From Sphingopyxis sp. (lineage in GTDB: Bacteria; Pseudomonadota; Alphaproteobacteria; Sphingomonadales; Sphingomonadaceae), in assembly GCA_013823985.1 (NCBI GenBank), contig PNNB01000050.1, forward strand, positions 124,001 to 188,000: 64,000 nt of DNA. The letters run 5' to 3'. Below are positions 55,808 to 64,000 of the stretch, one piece after another. The position numbers were made by a program, and so were the translations under genes. Under the pieces are notes generated by a model. It worked only from the letters and a program-made list of their open reading frames with translations, was not told where the DNA came from and searched no databases. Position 1 is the stretch's first letter. Each line of letters begins with the position of its first letter.

Positions 55808-57316
55808 TCACAAAGATAAATTCGCAAGCGCCGCGCGGTGTGACGGGAAATTCTGGAGACAGCCCGATATGTAGCGGTCGATGTGCTCCATATCCGCAAG
55901 AGGCAGGCCATCCGTCGATGCAACCAGCTTTTCATCAGCCGGAAATGTGCCGTAACCTGCCAGTAAACAATGCCAGGACAAAGAGCTGTAGAACTGTGCA
56001 ATATTCAGTTTCTGGATCACTTCGGTCAGGTCGCCTCCGGAATACCATGCCGTCATGATGGCTTTTAGGTTGTCCGAAAGATTCCCGTTTTGCGCGTTGT
56101 CGCGCCAATAGTCCGAATCGGTGCGTTGGTTCATGCGGTAGTGGGCAACGATATAGTCCCGTATGCCGTCATAGCGGTTATTCAGGCTTTGGTTGAAATC
56201 TGCCGCTCCGTCATCCGTTTCGCCACCATTATCATATGCGCGGATAAACCCTTCAACCGTCGCCTGCACGATATGGAGCGCAGTTGCTTCCAGCGGTTCG
56301 ATGAAGCCTTGCGATAACCCTACAGCGAGGCAGTTCTTGACCCAGCTGCGCTGCACACGTCCGACATTCATTTTCAAATGACGCGCCTCGACCTCGCTGT
56401 CGAGCATGCCGAGATGCGTGCGCAGTTCCGTTTCGGCAGTATCCTTGTCGATATAGCGGGACGAATACACATAACCATTGCCGACCCGGTTCGTCAGCGG
56501 GATCCGCCACGCCCATCCGGTCGACAATGCGGTGGCGCGCGTTTCGCTGCGGATGTCACCCTCGTCATTAGGGGACGGCATGGCAACGGCGGCATTGTTA
56601 AACAGATTATCCGCAAACGGAAGGAAGGGTTCCTTCAAGGCTTCCTGAATAATTGCGCCCCGAAAACCGCTGCAATCTACAAAAAAGTCACCGGTGATAA
56701 CCGCGCCATCCTCTGTTTGCAGCGATTCTACATTGCCTGACTTATCCAGTTTCACCTGTGTGACAGTGTGTTCCAGATGCCGGACACCCAATTGTGTCGT
56801 GGCATGTTCCCGCAGCATTTTACCGATAAGTACCGCATCAAAATGATAGCCATAGCCAATCGCGAATGGAAAGTTGGAAGGAGCCAATGGCGCACGTCCA
56901 TGTGCCGCGATGGATGCGGGCAGGAAAAAGCGGTCAGGGTGCGCCCATACATCGCGACCTGTTCGTCGCGCACGGGTATGAAAGGTGAATTGCGGTTCCG
57001 TGAACAGGTCGATCTGTGTGTGGAAGGGATGAAAATAACTTTCAAATCCCGGCCTTTCCGACCAGCCATCAAAGCGAATGCCAGCCTTATAGGTGGCGTT
57101 ACATTTCGGCATCCAATCTGCTTCGGCTATACCTAGGGTGTCAAAGAAGGCTTTGAGTTGCGGGGTCGAGCCTTCGCCGACACCAATTATCCCGATATCC
57201 GGCGATTCCACCACAGTGATGCGATGTTGCGGCCAATGATGCGCCAGAAGACAAGCAGCCATCCAGCCTGCCGTGCCGCCGCCCAGGACGACGAAATGTT
57301 TGGAGTCAGAGACCAT
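55808..57316 (-). CDS. Flavin-dependent tryptophan halogenase family protein (copy 1)
   Basis: 502 residues. FAD motif GGGTAGW at 12-18; the catalytic lysine K77 sits in the NATYKAGIRF segment (PrnA K79 equivalent); WAWRIP at 268-273 matches the WxWxIP motif that excludes monooxygenase activity; E340 and E343 lie in GFIEPLEAT near the substrate. So the halogenase machinery is intact. The substrate is not shown; in this setting it may not be tryptophan. The start overlaps the esterase stop by one base (TAATG). It is the last gene of the alpha-glucan operon and needs a flavin reductase, which is not in the window. Confidence 0.88.
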   Translation of the reverse strand: MVSDSKHFVVLGGGTAGWMAACLLAHHWPQHRITVVESPDIGIIGVGEGSTPQLKAFFDTLGIAEADWMPKCNATYKAGIRFDGWSERPGFESYFHPFHTQIDLFTEPQFTFHTRARRTGRDVWAHPDRFFLPASIAAHGRAPLAPSNFPFAIGYGYHFDAVLIGKMLREHATTQLGVRHLEHTVTQVKLDKSGNVESLQTEDGAVITGDFFVDCSGFRGAIIQEALKEPFLPFADNLFNNAAVAMPSPNDEGDIRSETRATALSTGWAWRIPLTNRVGNGYVYSSRYIDKDTAETELRTHLGMLDSEVEARHLKMNVGRVQRSWVKNCLAVGLSQGFIEPLEATALHIVQATVEGFIRAYDNGGETDDGAADFNQSLNNRYDGIRDYIVAHYRMNQRTDSDYWRDNAQNGNLSDNLKAIMTAWYSGGDLTEVIQKLNIAQFYSSLSWHCLLAGYGTFPADEKLVASTDGLPLADMEHIDRYISGCLQNFPSHRAALANLSL

Positions 57317-58242
57317 TACCAGCGTTGAAGCATCCAGCCAAAGACGTCGTCAAGCCGCGCGGCCCATGCATTTTCTTCATGTGGAGTGCCAACGTACACT
57401 TTGCTTGAAAAATCACTCCCTTTTTTCCAGCCATTCGCCACCAGCGCCGCATCCAGATTCTCCTGATAGGGCTGATAAAAGGCATCAAGCGTTTCGGTCC
57501 CGTGATCAAACCAGATGCGCCGTCCGGCAGGTTTGCCAAGCTCTTCCTTCACGTAACGGCGCCATCCTGCGAGGATATCATTGCGTTCTTCAGCGCTCCA
57601 GTTGGGATCGCCCAAGGGCAAATGTGTCGACACCGCACCGGCATGGCCAAATATATGGGGATAGCGGGTAATAGCATAGAGCGAAATCAGTCCGCCCATG
57701 CTTGAGCCAGCAATCGCCGTGTGTTTGCGGCCCGCCTTTGTCCGAAACTCCGCATCGATGCGCGGCTTCAATTCTGTGACGATGAATGTGAGATATTCGT
57801 CCGAAATCACAGGCAGGTCATTGCTTTGCTTTTGCAGTTTTTGACGTACCGATGGAGAGACAAAGTCCAGCATTGGCTTGGGAAAATATTGGCGCCCGCG
57901 ATCCACACCCGGTTGGTCAATTCCAACGATGATAAAAGGCTTCGTTTTCTTGGCGGCAATCAGGCGCAACGCCGATTTATCTGCGGCCCAGACCTTGTTG
58001 AAATTTGACCGTTTCGGATCGAACAGATTTTGACCGTCGTGCATATATACGACGCCATAGCGTTCGCGCGAGCTATCATAACCCGGCGGTAGCCAGATCA
58101 CTACCTTGGTCGGAGCGAGTACAGCCGAGGAAACGGGCCCCAGATCAAAAAAGCGCCCACTATCTTGTCCCATCGCGCCCTGAGGGACAAGCGCGAGCAG
58201 CCCTGCTGCAAAGCTTGTCGCCAACAGGCTGCGCCGATCCAT
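57316..58242 (-). CDS. Secreted alpha/beta esterase (esterase-D/Fes-like)
   Basis: 308 residues from ATG 58242-58240, overlapping the GH97 stop as ATGA (a GTG one codon earlier is also open). Signal peptide about 1-25, with an RRS start and hydrophobic stretch LLATSFAAGLLALVP. The nucleophile elbow is GSSMGG with Ser181; the aspartate is near FDHGTETLDAFY and the histidine in TPHEENAW. Family PF00756 members cut acyl, feruloyl or siderophore esters. Its place inside a glucan operon suggests it removes ester decorations from a carbohydrate, but this is inference. Confidence 0.75.
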   Translation of the reverse strand: MDRRSLLATSFAAGLLALVPQGAMGQDSGRFFDLGPVSSAVLAPTKVVIWLPPGYDSSRERYGVVYMHDGQNLFDPKRSNFNKVWAADKSALRLIAAKKTKPFIIVGIDQPGVDRGRQYFPKPMLDFVSPSVRQKLQKQSNDLPVISDEYLTFIVTELKPRIDAEFRTKAGRKHTAIAGSSMGGLISLYAITRYPHIFGHAGAVSTHLPLGDPNWSAEERNDILAGWRRYVKEELGKPAGRRIWFDHGTETLDAFYQPYQENLDAALVANGWKKGSDFSSKVYVGTPHEENAWAARLDDVFGWMLQRW

Positions 58243-60302
58243 CACTTGCCTTTTGCCGCCACAAGACGGATTGCAAAGCCGCCACCCGGCGCCAGACGCA
58301 AGGTGAGCGTATCGGCGCTGGTCAACTTCTTGCTTTCTATCAAAATCGAGTGACGTTTTTCGGTGCGATAATCGGCATCGTCACCATCACGGTAGATTTC
58401 CGCGACATAGTTTTTACCGGGGCTGAGAAAGTCGAGTTTGAATGAAACCGTCCGTTCCTGCTCATCGCCTACAGCGCCTACATACCAGTTCTCACCGTCA
58501 CGTTCTTTCCGCGCAATGGTAACAAAATCGCCAATTTCAGCATTCAACACGCGGGTGTCCTGCCAATCGGTAGGAACATCACGGATGAACTTCATTGGCT
58601 CGGGATATTTGGCGTAGTTCTCGGGCGTATCCGCCACCATCTGTACAGGCGAATAGATCACGACATATAGCGCGAGCTGCTTGGCAATTGTCGACAGCAG
58701 GTTGCTATCATCACTGCCCTTGAGGCTGAGAATGCCTGGCGTAAAATCCATGGGTCCTTCGAGCATCCGGGTGAACACGACATTGGCTTCATGCTCGGGC
58801 GGGTTTTTGCCAGGCCAGGCATTATATTCCATCCCGCGCATCCCTTCGCGCGCGACCCAGTTCGGATAGGTGCGATGCAGCCCGGTACCCTTCACTGGCT
58901 CGTGGCTGTCGATACCGATCTTATACTTTGCAGCAGTCTCGACAACGCGCAGCTGGTGATTGACCATCCACTGGCCCTGATGCCATTCGCGGTATTTTTT
59001 ACCGTCGGGATCCTCGCGCTCCATCTGGGCGGCATCGGTAACATAGCCGGTTTTGACGACCATATAATTATGGTCAGCGGCGAATTTGAAAGCCTTGTCG
59101 AACTGCTTTTCATAATGGGATGCCGCGCCACCGGTTTCATGATGCCCGATCAGGCGAACGCCCTTTTTCTTGCCATAGGCGACCAGCATATCAACATCGA
59201 AATCTTCGGTAGGCTGGGCAAAGTCCATATCATAACCGTTGCCGAACCATTCGCCATCCCAGCCCACATTCCAGCCTTCGACGAGCAGATGGGGAATTTT
59301 GTTGGCCGCAGCGAAATCAATGTAGCGTTTCACATTTTCGTTGGTGGCGCCATGCTTGGGGCCGCGGGCCCAGCTCCATTCGCCCTTGATCATATTCCAC
59401 CACACACCCGCAAATTTGCCGGGCTTAATCCAGCTGACATCGCCTAATTTGTTGGGCTCATTCAGGTTGAGCATCAAATGGCTGTGGTAAATTCCGGCGG
59501 CGTCATTCGCGATGATCAAGGTACGCCATGGCGTCGTCCAAGCGCCCTTTTTCTGGACCTTAGGCTCTCCCGCACCGGGGTGGAGCGCCGCGCGAAGCGT
59601 TGTCCCTTCGGTCCGGGACACCGCCATGCCCGAATAATCGACAAGCGCCGCTTCATGCAGCGCGACATGCGTGCCGTCGGTCAATTTGATGGTGATCGGT
59701 GTGTCGGCATTGCTAACCGCCGATAGAGGCGTTTTGTTGTAGAGATATTCTTCGCGATTCCACAGGAATGCTGGCTTCCACCACGCGGTGCCATCGCTGG
59801 CGAAAACAAATTCGGTCAATTCATCGGCAATGTTTGCTTGCGCCAAATTGGGTTGTTCCGGAAATTCGTATCGGAAGCCAACACCGTCCTCGTATAGCCG
59901 GAAGGTTACTGTAAACACGCGCGCAAGCGCCGTTGTTTCTTTGAAATGAACTTTCAATTCCCGATAGCGGTTGCGGATCGTTTTCCACTCACCCCACGGC
60001 TGGGTCCAGCTTTCGTCGAAATCGCGCACTTCCTGTCCCGTAACCGAAAGACGACGATCAATTTTGACGGCATCGGTCAAAAGGAAACCAAGCTTGGAAG
60101 GCGCAAGTATCGCCTTTCCATTGCGCGTAACGGCATAGGCCGCACGACCATCACCATCGAGTGATATTTCTACCTTCACCCCGCCATCGGGTGAAGACGC
60201 CGAAGCAAGCGGCTGGCCCTGTGCGGACGCCGCCGCCAGCAAGGCGCCGCCTAGCGCTGCAACGCTCCGGACAATTTTCTGTTTCGATTTCTTCTTGTCC
60301 AT
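58242..60302 (-). CDS. GH97 alpha-glucosidase (SusB-like), secreted
   Basis: 686 residues from ATG 60302-60300, with GAGGAG upstream; the in-frame extension to 60464 would overlap the previous gene. Signal peptide about 1-30. The N-terminal beta-sandwich (about 35-280) is followed by the barrel with NVGWDGEWFGNG (about 345-356), HHETGG (387-392), HEPVKGTGL (467-475) and GMEYN (490-494), the acid clusters of GH97. GH97 includes inverting alpha-glucosidases and retaining alpha-galactosidases; the glutamates present favour the inverting type. It hydrolyses maltooligosaccharides, presumably in the periplasm. Confidence 0.9.
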   Translation of the reverse strand: MDKKKSKQKIVRSVAALGGALLAAASAQGQPLASASSPDGGVKVEISLDGDGRAAYAVTRNGKAILAPSKLGFLLTDAVKIDRRLSVTGQEVRDFDESWTQPWGEWKTIRNRYRELKVHFKETTALARVFTVTFRLYEDGVGFRYEFPEQPNLAQANIADELTEFVFASDGTAWWKPAFLWNREEYLYNKTPLSAVSNADTPITIKLTDGTHVALHEAALVDYSGMAVSRTEGTTLRAALHPGAGEPKVQKKGAWTTPWRTLIIANDAAGIYHSHLMLNLNEPNKLGDVSWIKPGKFAGVWWNMIKGEWSWARGPKHGATNENVKRYIDFAAANKIPHLLVEGWNVGWDGEWFGNGYDMDFAQPTEDFDVDMLVAYGKKKGVRLIGHHETGGAASHYEKQFDKAFKFAADHNYMVVKTGYVTDAAQMEREDPDGKKYREWHQGQWMVNHQLRVVETAAKYKIGIDSHEPVKGTGLHRTYPNWVAREGMRGMEYNAWPGKNPPEHEANVVFTRMLEGPMDFTPGILSLKGSDDSNLLSTIAKQLALYVVIYSPVQMVADTPENYAKYPEPMKFIRDVPTDWQDTRVLNAEIGDFVTIARKERDGENWYVGAVGDEQERTVSFKLDFLSPGKNYVAEIYRDGDDADYRTEKRHSILIESKKLTSADTLTLRLAPGGGFAIRLVAAKGK

Positions 60303-60322
60303 GCTGCGTCTCCTCTTCGCTA

Positions 60323-61951
60323 TCACGCTATTTTTTCTAAGATTTGTGCGCCGTAGCCCGGTAACAAACCGAGACGCGCACCATTTACGGATTTTACCAA
60401 TCGCCACCTGTCGGGTTGCGCAGGTTGCCAGGCGACGTTGTCGTTGCCCATATTGAATGCGCAAATCAGGTGCTGGTTGTCGCTTATCCGCTCGAAAATC
60501 AGCAGATTCGATTGCGCCTCGATAATATTCAGACTGCCCACGAGCATAGCTTCATTCGCGTTGCGAAATGTGACAAGTTTGCGGGTGAGGTTCAACATCG
60601 AATCCGGATCGGCTTCGGCACGATCCACGGCGAGGTCGCGATGGTCGGCACCCAAGGGAAGCCAGGGCTCGCCTTCGCTGAAACCGCATTGTGTGTCGGC
60701 TGCCACCCATGGCATGGGTGTACGCGTACCGTCCCGGCTGAGTGTCAGTGGCCAGTTGGCAATCGCTTCAGGGTCCTGAAGTTTTTCGAACGGTATATCG
60801 ACTTGCGTCAACGCCAGTTCTTCGCCCTGCCAGATGATGACATTTCCGCGCAGCGACACAAATAGCATCATCACCATCGCCGCATAGGCTTTCTGCGCAT
60901 CGGCTGGCGCCCAGCGGCTGATCCATCGGGGGGCGTCGTGGTTGGAAAATGCCCAACTGGGCCAGCCTATATTCGCGTCATCGGGCCACGCTTCCAACGC
61001 TTCGCGTACCAAAGCGGGGGTCAGTTGTTCCGCGTACAAAAAGTTGAATCCGTAGGCGCTGTTGAAATGGTTCTCGCCCGCCGTGAATGCTTTCATTTCG
61101 CGGTCGGGATCGGGGCCGCCAACTTCGGCGACTGTGAACCGATCTGTATATTGGTCGGTAAGCGTGCGAATTCGGCCAATGAATCCCGGAATGTCGGGGT
61201 GCGACTGGTTGTGGACTTTCAACTGGAAATCGAACGGGCGGGTGCGCACGCCATTTCCGGCCGGGGCAGGGGGATTGTCTTTCAATTCGGGGTCGTGCAT
61301 CGCAAAGTTGATTGCGTCCACCCGGAAGCCGTCGACACCGCGATCCATCCAGAATTTGGCGACAGCCAGCAGCGCCTCTTGCACCTCCGGATTGTGCACA
61401 TTCATCTGCGGCTGGCTGCTTAGAAAATTGTGCATATAATATTGCCCGCGCCGGGCATCCCATGTCCATGCAGGGCCGCCAAAAACCGATTGCCAGTTGT
61501 TGGGCGGCGTACCGTCTGCCTTGGCATCGGCCCAGACGTACCAGTCGGCCTTGGCATTGGTCCGGCTCGCGCGGCTCTCGGCGAACCAATCGTGCAGATC
61601 CGATGTGTGCGAATAAACCTGATCAATCAAAATCTTCAGGCCTAATGCGTGCGCCTTTACGATCAGGGCATCAAAATCAGCCAAGGTGCCGAAGATCGGG
61701 TCGACGCCGCAATAATCTGCAACATCGTAACCAAAGTCCTTCATCGGTGACGTAAAGAAGGGAGATAGCCATACCGCGTCTACATGGAGCGATGCGATGT
61801 AATCGAGCTTCGACGTGATGCCGGCGAGATCACCGATGCCATCGCCGTTGGAATCGCAAAAGCTGCGCGGGTAGACCTGGTAAATGGTGGCCCCGCGCCA
61901 CCAATCGCGGCTGGCTTCAATATCACTTAAAGGATAGGTGTTTTTGGTCAT
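60323..61951 (-). CDS. GH13 alpha-glucosidase (oligo-1,6-glucosidase/maltase type)
   Basis: 542 residues, no signal peptide, so cytoplasmic. GH13 residues: DQVYSHTSD (110-118), nucleophile D212 in DGFRVDAI, acid/base E276 in AEVGG and D339 in SNHDAPR. The N-terminal WWRGATIYQVYPRSFCDSNGDG is typical of alpha-glucosidases of subfamilies 13_17/13_23. It splits short alpha-glucosides to glucose after import. Start overlaps the amylase stop (ATGA), and the GH97 start lies 20 bases after its stop. Confidence 0.92.
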   Translation of the reverse strand: MTKNTYPLSDIEASRDWWRGATIYQVYPRSFCDSNGDGIGDLAGITSKLDYIASLHVDAVWLSPFFTSPMKDFGYDVADYCGVDPIFGTLADFDALIVKAHALGLKILIDQVYSHTSDLHDWFAESRASRTNAKADWYVWADAKADGTPPNNWQSVFGGPAWTWDARRGQYYMHNFLSSQPQMNVHNPEVQEALLAVAKFWMDRGVDGFRVDAINFAMHDPELKDNPPAPAGNGVRTRPFDFQLKVHNQSHPDIPGFIGRIRTLTDQYTDRFTVAEVGGPDPDREMKAFTAGENHFNSAYGFNFLYAEQLTPALVREALEAWPDDANIGWPSWAFSNHDAPRWISRWAPADAQKAYAAMVMMLFVSLRGNVIIWQGEELALTQVDIPFEKLQDPEAIANWPLTLSRDGTRTPMPWVAADTQCGFSEGEPWLPLGADHRDLAVDRAEADPDSMLNLTRKLVTFRNANEAMLVGSLNIIEAQSNLLIFERISDNQHLICAFNMGNDNVAWQPAQPDRWRLVKSVNGARLGLLPGYGAQILEKIA

Positions 61952-63750
61952 TTTACCTTGCAGATCGCATAACCGAGGGGTTTCAGGGTGAAGGCCGCAC
62001 TACCCGGCGCACGAAGGGTTGCAGGGCAATCGCCGTCGAGTATGGTCAAGCTACTGCTGGTAGGATTAAGCTCGACATTGGCGGCTAGGGGCGCATTTGA
62101 TGTGTTGACGACCACCAATACCTCGCCGCCGCTTTCCGAATCTATTCGCGAAAAGGCAAACAGACCGGGCTTCTCAGTATAGTTTCGTACGACCGTTTTA
62201 CCCCGCCTAAGTTCTACATTTTCCGTTCGCAACGTCGCAAGCTTTGCGAATAATGTGTACAGCGGATGGGACCTATCAAAATTGCTTTGCGCCGTTGTGG
62301 CTTTTGTTCCTAGCAGCATATTGTCATTATAAACGGCAACTTTGGACGGGAACATATCCTCGCGCGAATCCTGATCCCAGCCATCGCCGGTAAAGCCTTG
62401 TTCGTCCCCTGAATAAATCGTCGGTACACCGCGCATCGTCAGCAGCAAGACATGGCCCAACTTTACGCGTGCAAGCACTTCATCGTCGCTGGCGTCGGGC
62501 AATGCTTTGCGGATATAATAAGCAAAGCGGCCATTATCATGGTTGGAAATAAAGGTAGGTTGAATCCGCGCTTTGTCCGCACCGCCCTCGTAAAGCGGGT
62601 CTTGGAACAGCAATTCCCAAAGCTTGTTGGTACCGTCTTTGCCCCCTAGCGCATCAATGGTCGCCTGACGAAATGCAAAATCAATAACCGCCGGAAAACC
62701 ATCAACCCGGGTGTGCATGGCCAGCTTTCCTGGTTCCAAACCTATACCGCCAATTTCGCCAAAGATGTGGAAATTATCGATGCCTTTTGCCTTCGCGCGG
62801 TTGAGCATCGCCGGGACAAAGGCTTGCCAAAATTCGGGATTCACATGCCGTGCTGTATCGACACGGAAACCATCGATTCCAAAGTTGTCGATCCAGTCGC
62901 CATAGATATCGATCATACCCTGAACAACGCGGGGATGTTCAGTCATTAAATCGTCAAGCCCGACAAAATCCCCCATTGTGGCGGATTCATTCCAGAATGT
63001 GGTGTTGCCACGATTATGATAATAGCGTGGATCGTTTAGCCAGGCCGGAACCTTGACTGTTTTCTCATCCTTGGGAACATAGACGTCATAAGCATAGTTG
63101 ATATCTACCAGCTTGGCGAAATTTTCCGCCGTCATCACTTGATCACCTGCGAAGCCTTCGTTGATAGGTTTCCCATCCGCCGCCCGGCGGCTGTAGGGAA
63201 AATCTGCCCGGCTTTTATATACCCAGTTGCTAGCGTCGCCGTCGGTATAGCGGATGACATCCGCCGTGTGATTGGCGATAATGTCCATATAGACTTTGAT
63301 ACCGCGCGCATGCGCTGCGTCGACAAAAGCCTTGAACTCCGCATTGGTGCCAAAATGCGGGTCAACCGAAGTGAAGTCGGTAACCCAATAGCCGTGATAT
63401 CCGGCGCTTTCGTCGCCCTTCGGCCCCTGCACTGGCTTGTTTTTAAAAATCGGTGCGAACCAGACCGCTGTAACGCCCATACCTTGAATATAATCCAGCC
63501 GCTGCGTCAGGCCTTTCAGGTCGCCACCATGAAAAAACCCTTTATGTGTCGGGTCGAAGCCATGGCTCAGACGGTCGCCCTTGAAACCGCCTTTGTCATT
63601 CTTGGGATCGCCATTTTCGAAGCGGTCGGGAAGAACGAAGTAGATGACTTCGTCCTCGGGCAACCGGTCGCGGAAGGTCTGCGCCGCCAATGGCATGGCA
63701 CTGGCAGCTGCCAGCAATAGGGCTGCGAAACATAAGGCCTTGGTCTTCAT
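61948..63750 (-). CDS. Secreted GH13 alpha-amylase
   Basis: 600 residues from ATG 63750-63748, where a clear signal peptide (1-23, ending LAA) begins; the frame upstream to 63954 belongs to the halogenase in another frame. Catalytic residues: D298 (DGFRVDTARH), E332 (FGEIGG) and D405 (SNHDNGRF). The N-terminal VIYFVLPDRFENGDP and a C-terminal beta domain ending LGYAICKVK are typical of periplasmic or surface amylases that cut starch or maltodextrin. The start overlaps the upstream halogenase stop as ATGA, so they are coupled. Confidence 0.92.
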   Translation of the reverse strand: MKTKALCFAALLLAAASAMPLAAQTFRDRLPEDEVIYFVLPDRFENGDPKNDKGGFKGDRLSHGFDPTHKGFFHGGDLKGLTQRLDYIQGMGVTAVWFAPIFKNKPVQGPKGDESAGYHGYWVTDFTSVDPHFGTNAEFKAFVDAAHARGIKVYMDIIANHTADVIRYTDGDASNWVYKSRADFPYSRRAADGKPINEGFAGDQVMTAENFAKLVDINYAYDVYVPKDEKTVKVPAWLNDPRYYHNRGNTTFWNESATMGDFVGLDDLMTEHPRVVQGMIDIYGDWIDNFGIDGFRVDTARHVNPEFWQAFVPAMLNRAKAKGIDNFHIFGEIGGIGLEPGKLAMHTRVDGFPAVIDFAFRQATIDALGGKDGTNKLWELLFQDPLYEGGADKARIQPTFISNHDNGRFAYYIRKALPDASDDEVLARVKLGHVLLLTMRGVPTIYSGDEQGFTGDGWDQDSREDMFPSKVAVYNDNMLLGTKATTAQSNFDRSHPLYTLFAKLATLRTENVELRRGKTVVRNYTEKPGLFAFSRIDSESGGEVLVVVNTSNAPLAANVELNPTSSSLTILDGDCPATLRAPGSAAFTLKPLGYAICKVK

Positions 63751-64000
63751 GGCAGGGCTTTCTTTATGTCTAGGGGAGGGGCTGCGCAATGCGCGTTGAT
63801 GTAATCCTGATGTGTTAGCATTTGCCCGGCAACATGCGCTGCATGCTTGTGCGCAACGGTCAAAAACTCCTCCAATTGCTCCGGAGTAAGCTGATCGGCG
63901 AGGGGGTGATAGCCCTTGGGTCGTAAGCCCTGTCCCCACATGACCTGCAGCCAACCGAGCTCGGTGAAGAGCTCTTCATTGTGGCGGACAATTCGGCCGT
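63747..64000 (-). CDS. Tryptophan halogenase family protein (copy 2; C-terminus only, cut by window edge)
   Basis: The visible 84 codons run open to the right edge. They read RIVRHNEELFTELGWLQVM then WGQGLRPKGYHPLADQ and a helix ending in HCAAPPLDIKKALP. This is the family's C-terminal end, where GxGxxPxxYHPLAD is conserved, as in the first part of other tryptophan halogenases. The first catalytic motifs lie outside the window. Its stop overlaps the amylase start (ATGA). It is not a copy of the 55808-57316 protein, whose end differs. Confidence 0.85.
   Translation of the reverse strand, partial: GRIVRHNEELFTELGWLQVMWGQGLRPKGYHPLADQLTPEQLEEFLTVAHKHAAHVAGQMLTHQDYINAHCAAPPLDIKKALP

Noticed and set aside
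60303-60464. N-terminal extension of the GH97 frame
   Set aside because: The extension overlaps the GH13 gene and precedes a clear Shine-Dalgarno and signal peptide at 60302.
63751-63954. N-terminal extension of the amylase frame
   Set aside because: The signal peptide begins at 63750; the extension lies inside the halogenase copy 2 gene in another frame.
55808-64000. A halogenated natural-product biosynthetic cluster
   Set aside because: No NRPS, PKS, prenyltransferase or export genes are present; the neighbours are glucan hydrolases.
1-64000. CRISPR arrays, insertion sequences, prophage, integrases, tRNA or rRNA genes
   Set aside because: Looked for repeats with regular spacers, transposase motifs, phage genes and cloverleaf-like sequences; none was seen by eye. 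A tRNA search program should confirm the absence.

Overview
The window is about 64 kb of dense, GC-rich bacterial chromosome (I judge high-50s percent GC by eye; not computed). Gene content and order point to an alphaproteobacterium of the Sphingomonadales (Sphingomonadaceae-like). The main grounds are the run argS, SPOR protein, nagZ, scpA, scpB, tatABC; a complete mraZ-to-ftsZ division and cell-wall cluster with a meso-DAP-type MurE; a split glycine decarboxylase (gcvPA/gcvPB) behind a tandem glycine riboswitch; and tryptophan-halogenase genes placed inside a carbohydrate-use operon. The genus is inference. I saw no rRNA, tRNA, CRISPR array, prophage or insertion sequence.

Layout. (1) 1-4417, minus strand: tight-adherence (Flp/Tad) pilus genes cpaA-B-C-D-E, with cpaE cut by the left edge. 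(2) 4440-9986: an alpha/beta hydrolase coupled to a FAD oxidase, a small DUF1508 protein, a minus-strand ispH-thrB-rnhA run, and a lipoprotein of unknown function. (3) 10013-16463, plus strand: argS, a SPOR protein ending at a clear intrinsic terminator, then nagZ-scpA-scpB-tatA-tatB-tatC. (4) 16475-19190: two tandem entericidin-like micro-lipoproteins and a ZnuD-like TonB-dependent receptor with a near-perfect Zur operator. (5) 19191-21375: a cysteine synthase and two uncharacterised membrane proteins. (6) 21376-39975: mraZ, rsmH, ftsL, ftsI, murE, murF, mraY, murD, ftsW, murG, murC, murB, ddl, ftsQ, ftsA, ftsZ. From mraZ to ftsA the genes mostly overlap by a few bases, which suggests one polycistronic, translationally coupled unit; only ftsZ has its own leader. 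(7) 40084-43819: a TPR/SPOR protein, a dNTP triphosphohydrolase and a Rossmann protein. (8) 43850-49178: glycine riboswitch, gcvT-gcvH-gcvPA-gcvPB and a methyltransferase-like protein. (9) 49196-53224: a TPR/TonB-like periplasmic protein, an acyl-CoA synthetase and a PAP2/Aur1-type membrane phosphatase. (10) 53332-55735: wecB-wecC, which make UDP-ManNAcA. (11) 55808-64000, minus strand: an alpha-glucan operon encoding a tryptophan halogenase (cut by the right edge), secreted alpha-amylase, GH13 alpha-glucosidase, GH97 alpha-glucosidase, an esterase and a second tryptophan halogenase.

How the genes work together. Region 6 builds the peptidoglycan precursor (MurB-F, Ddl, MraY, MurG) and the divisome (FtsL, I, W, Q, A, Z); SPOR proteins and NagZ nearby fit septal peptidoglycan binding and wall turnover. 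Region 11 looks like an export-cleave-use pathway for starch or maltodextrin: outer amylase, then two alpha-glucosidases. The role of the two halogenases there is the least explained point of the window. I did not find a clearly new defence, mobile or CRISPR-like system; the leads best worth following are the halogenase-flanked glucan operon, the Zur site, the tandem repeats before mraZ and the unassigned conserved proteins.
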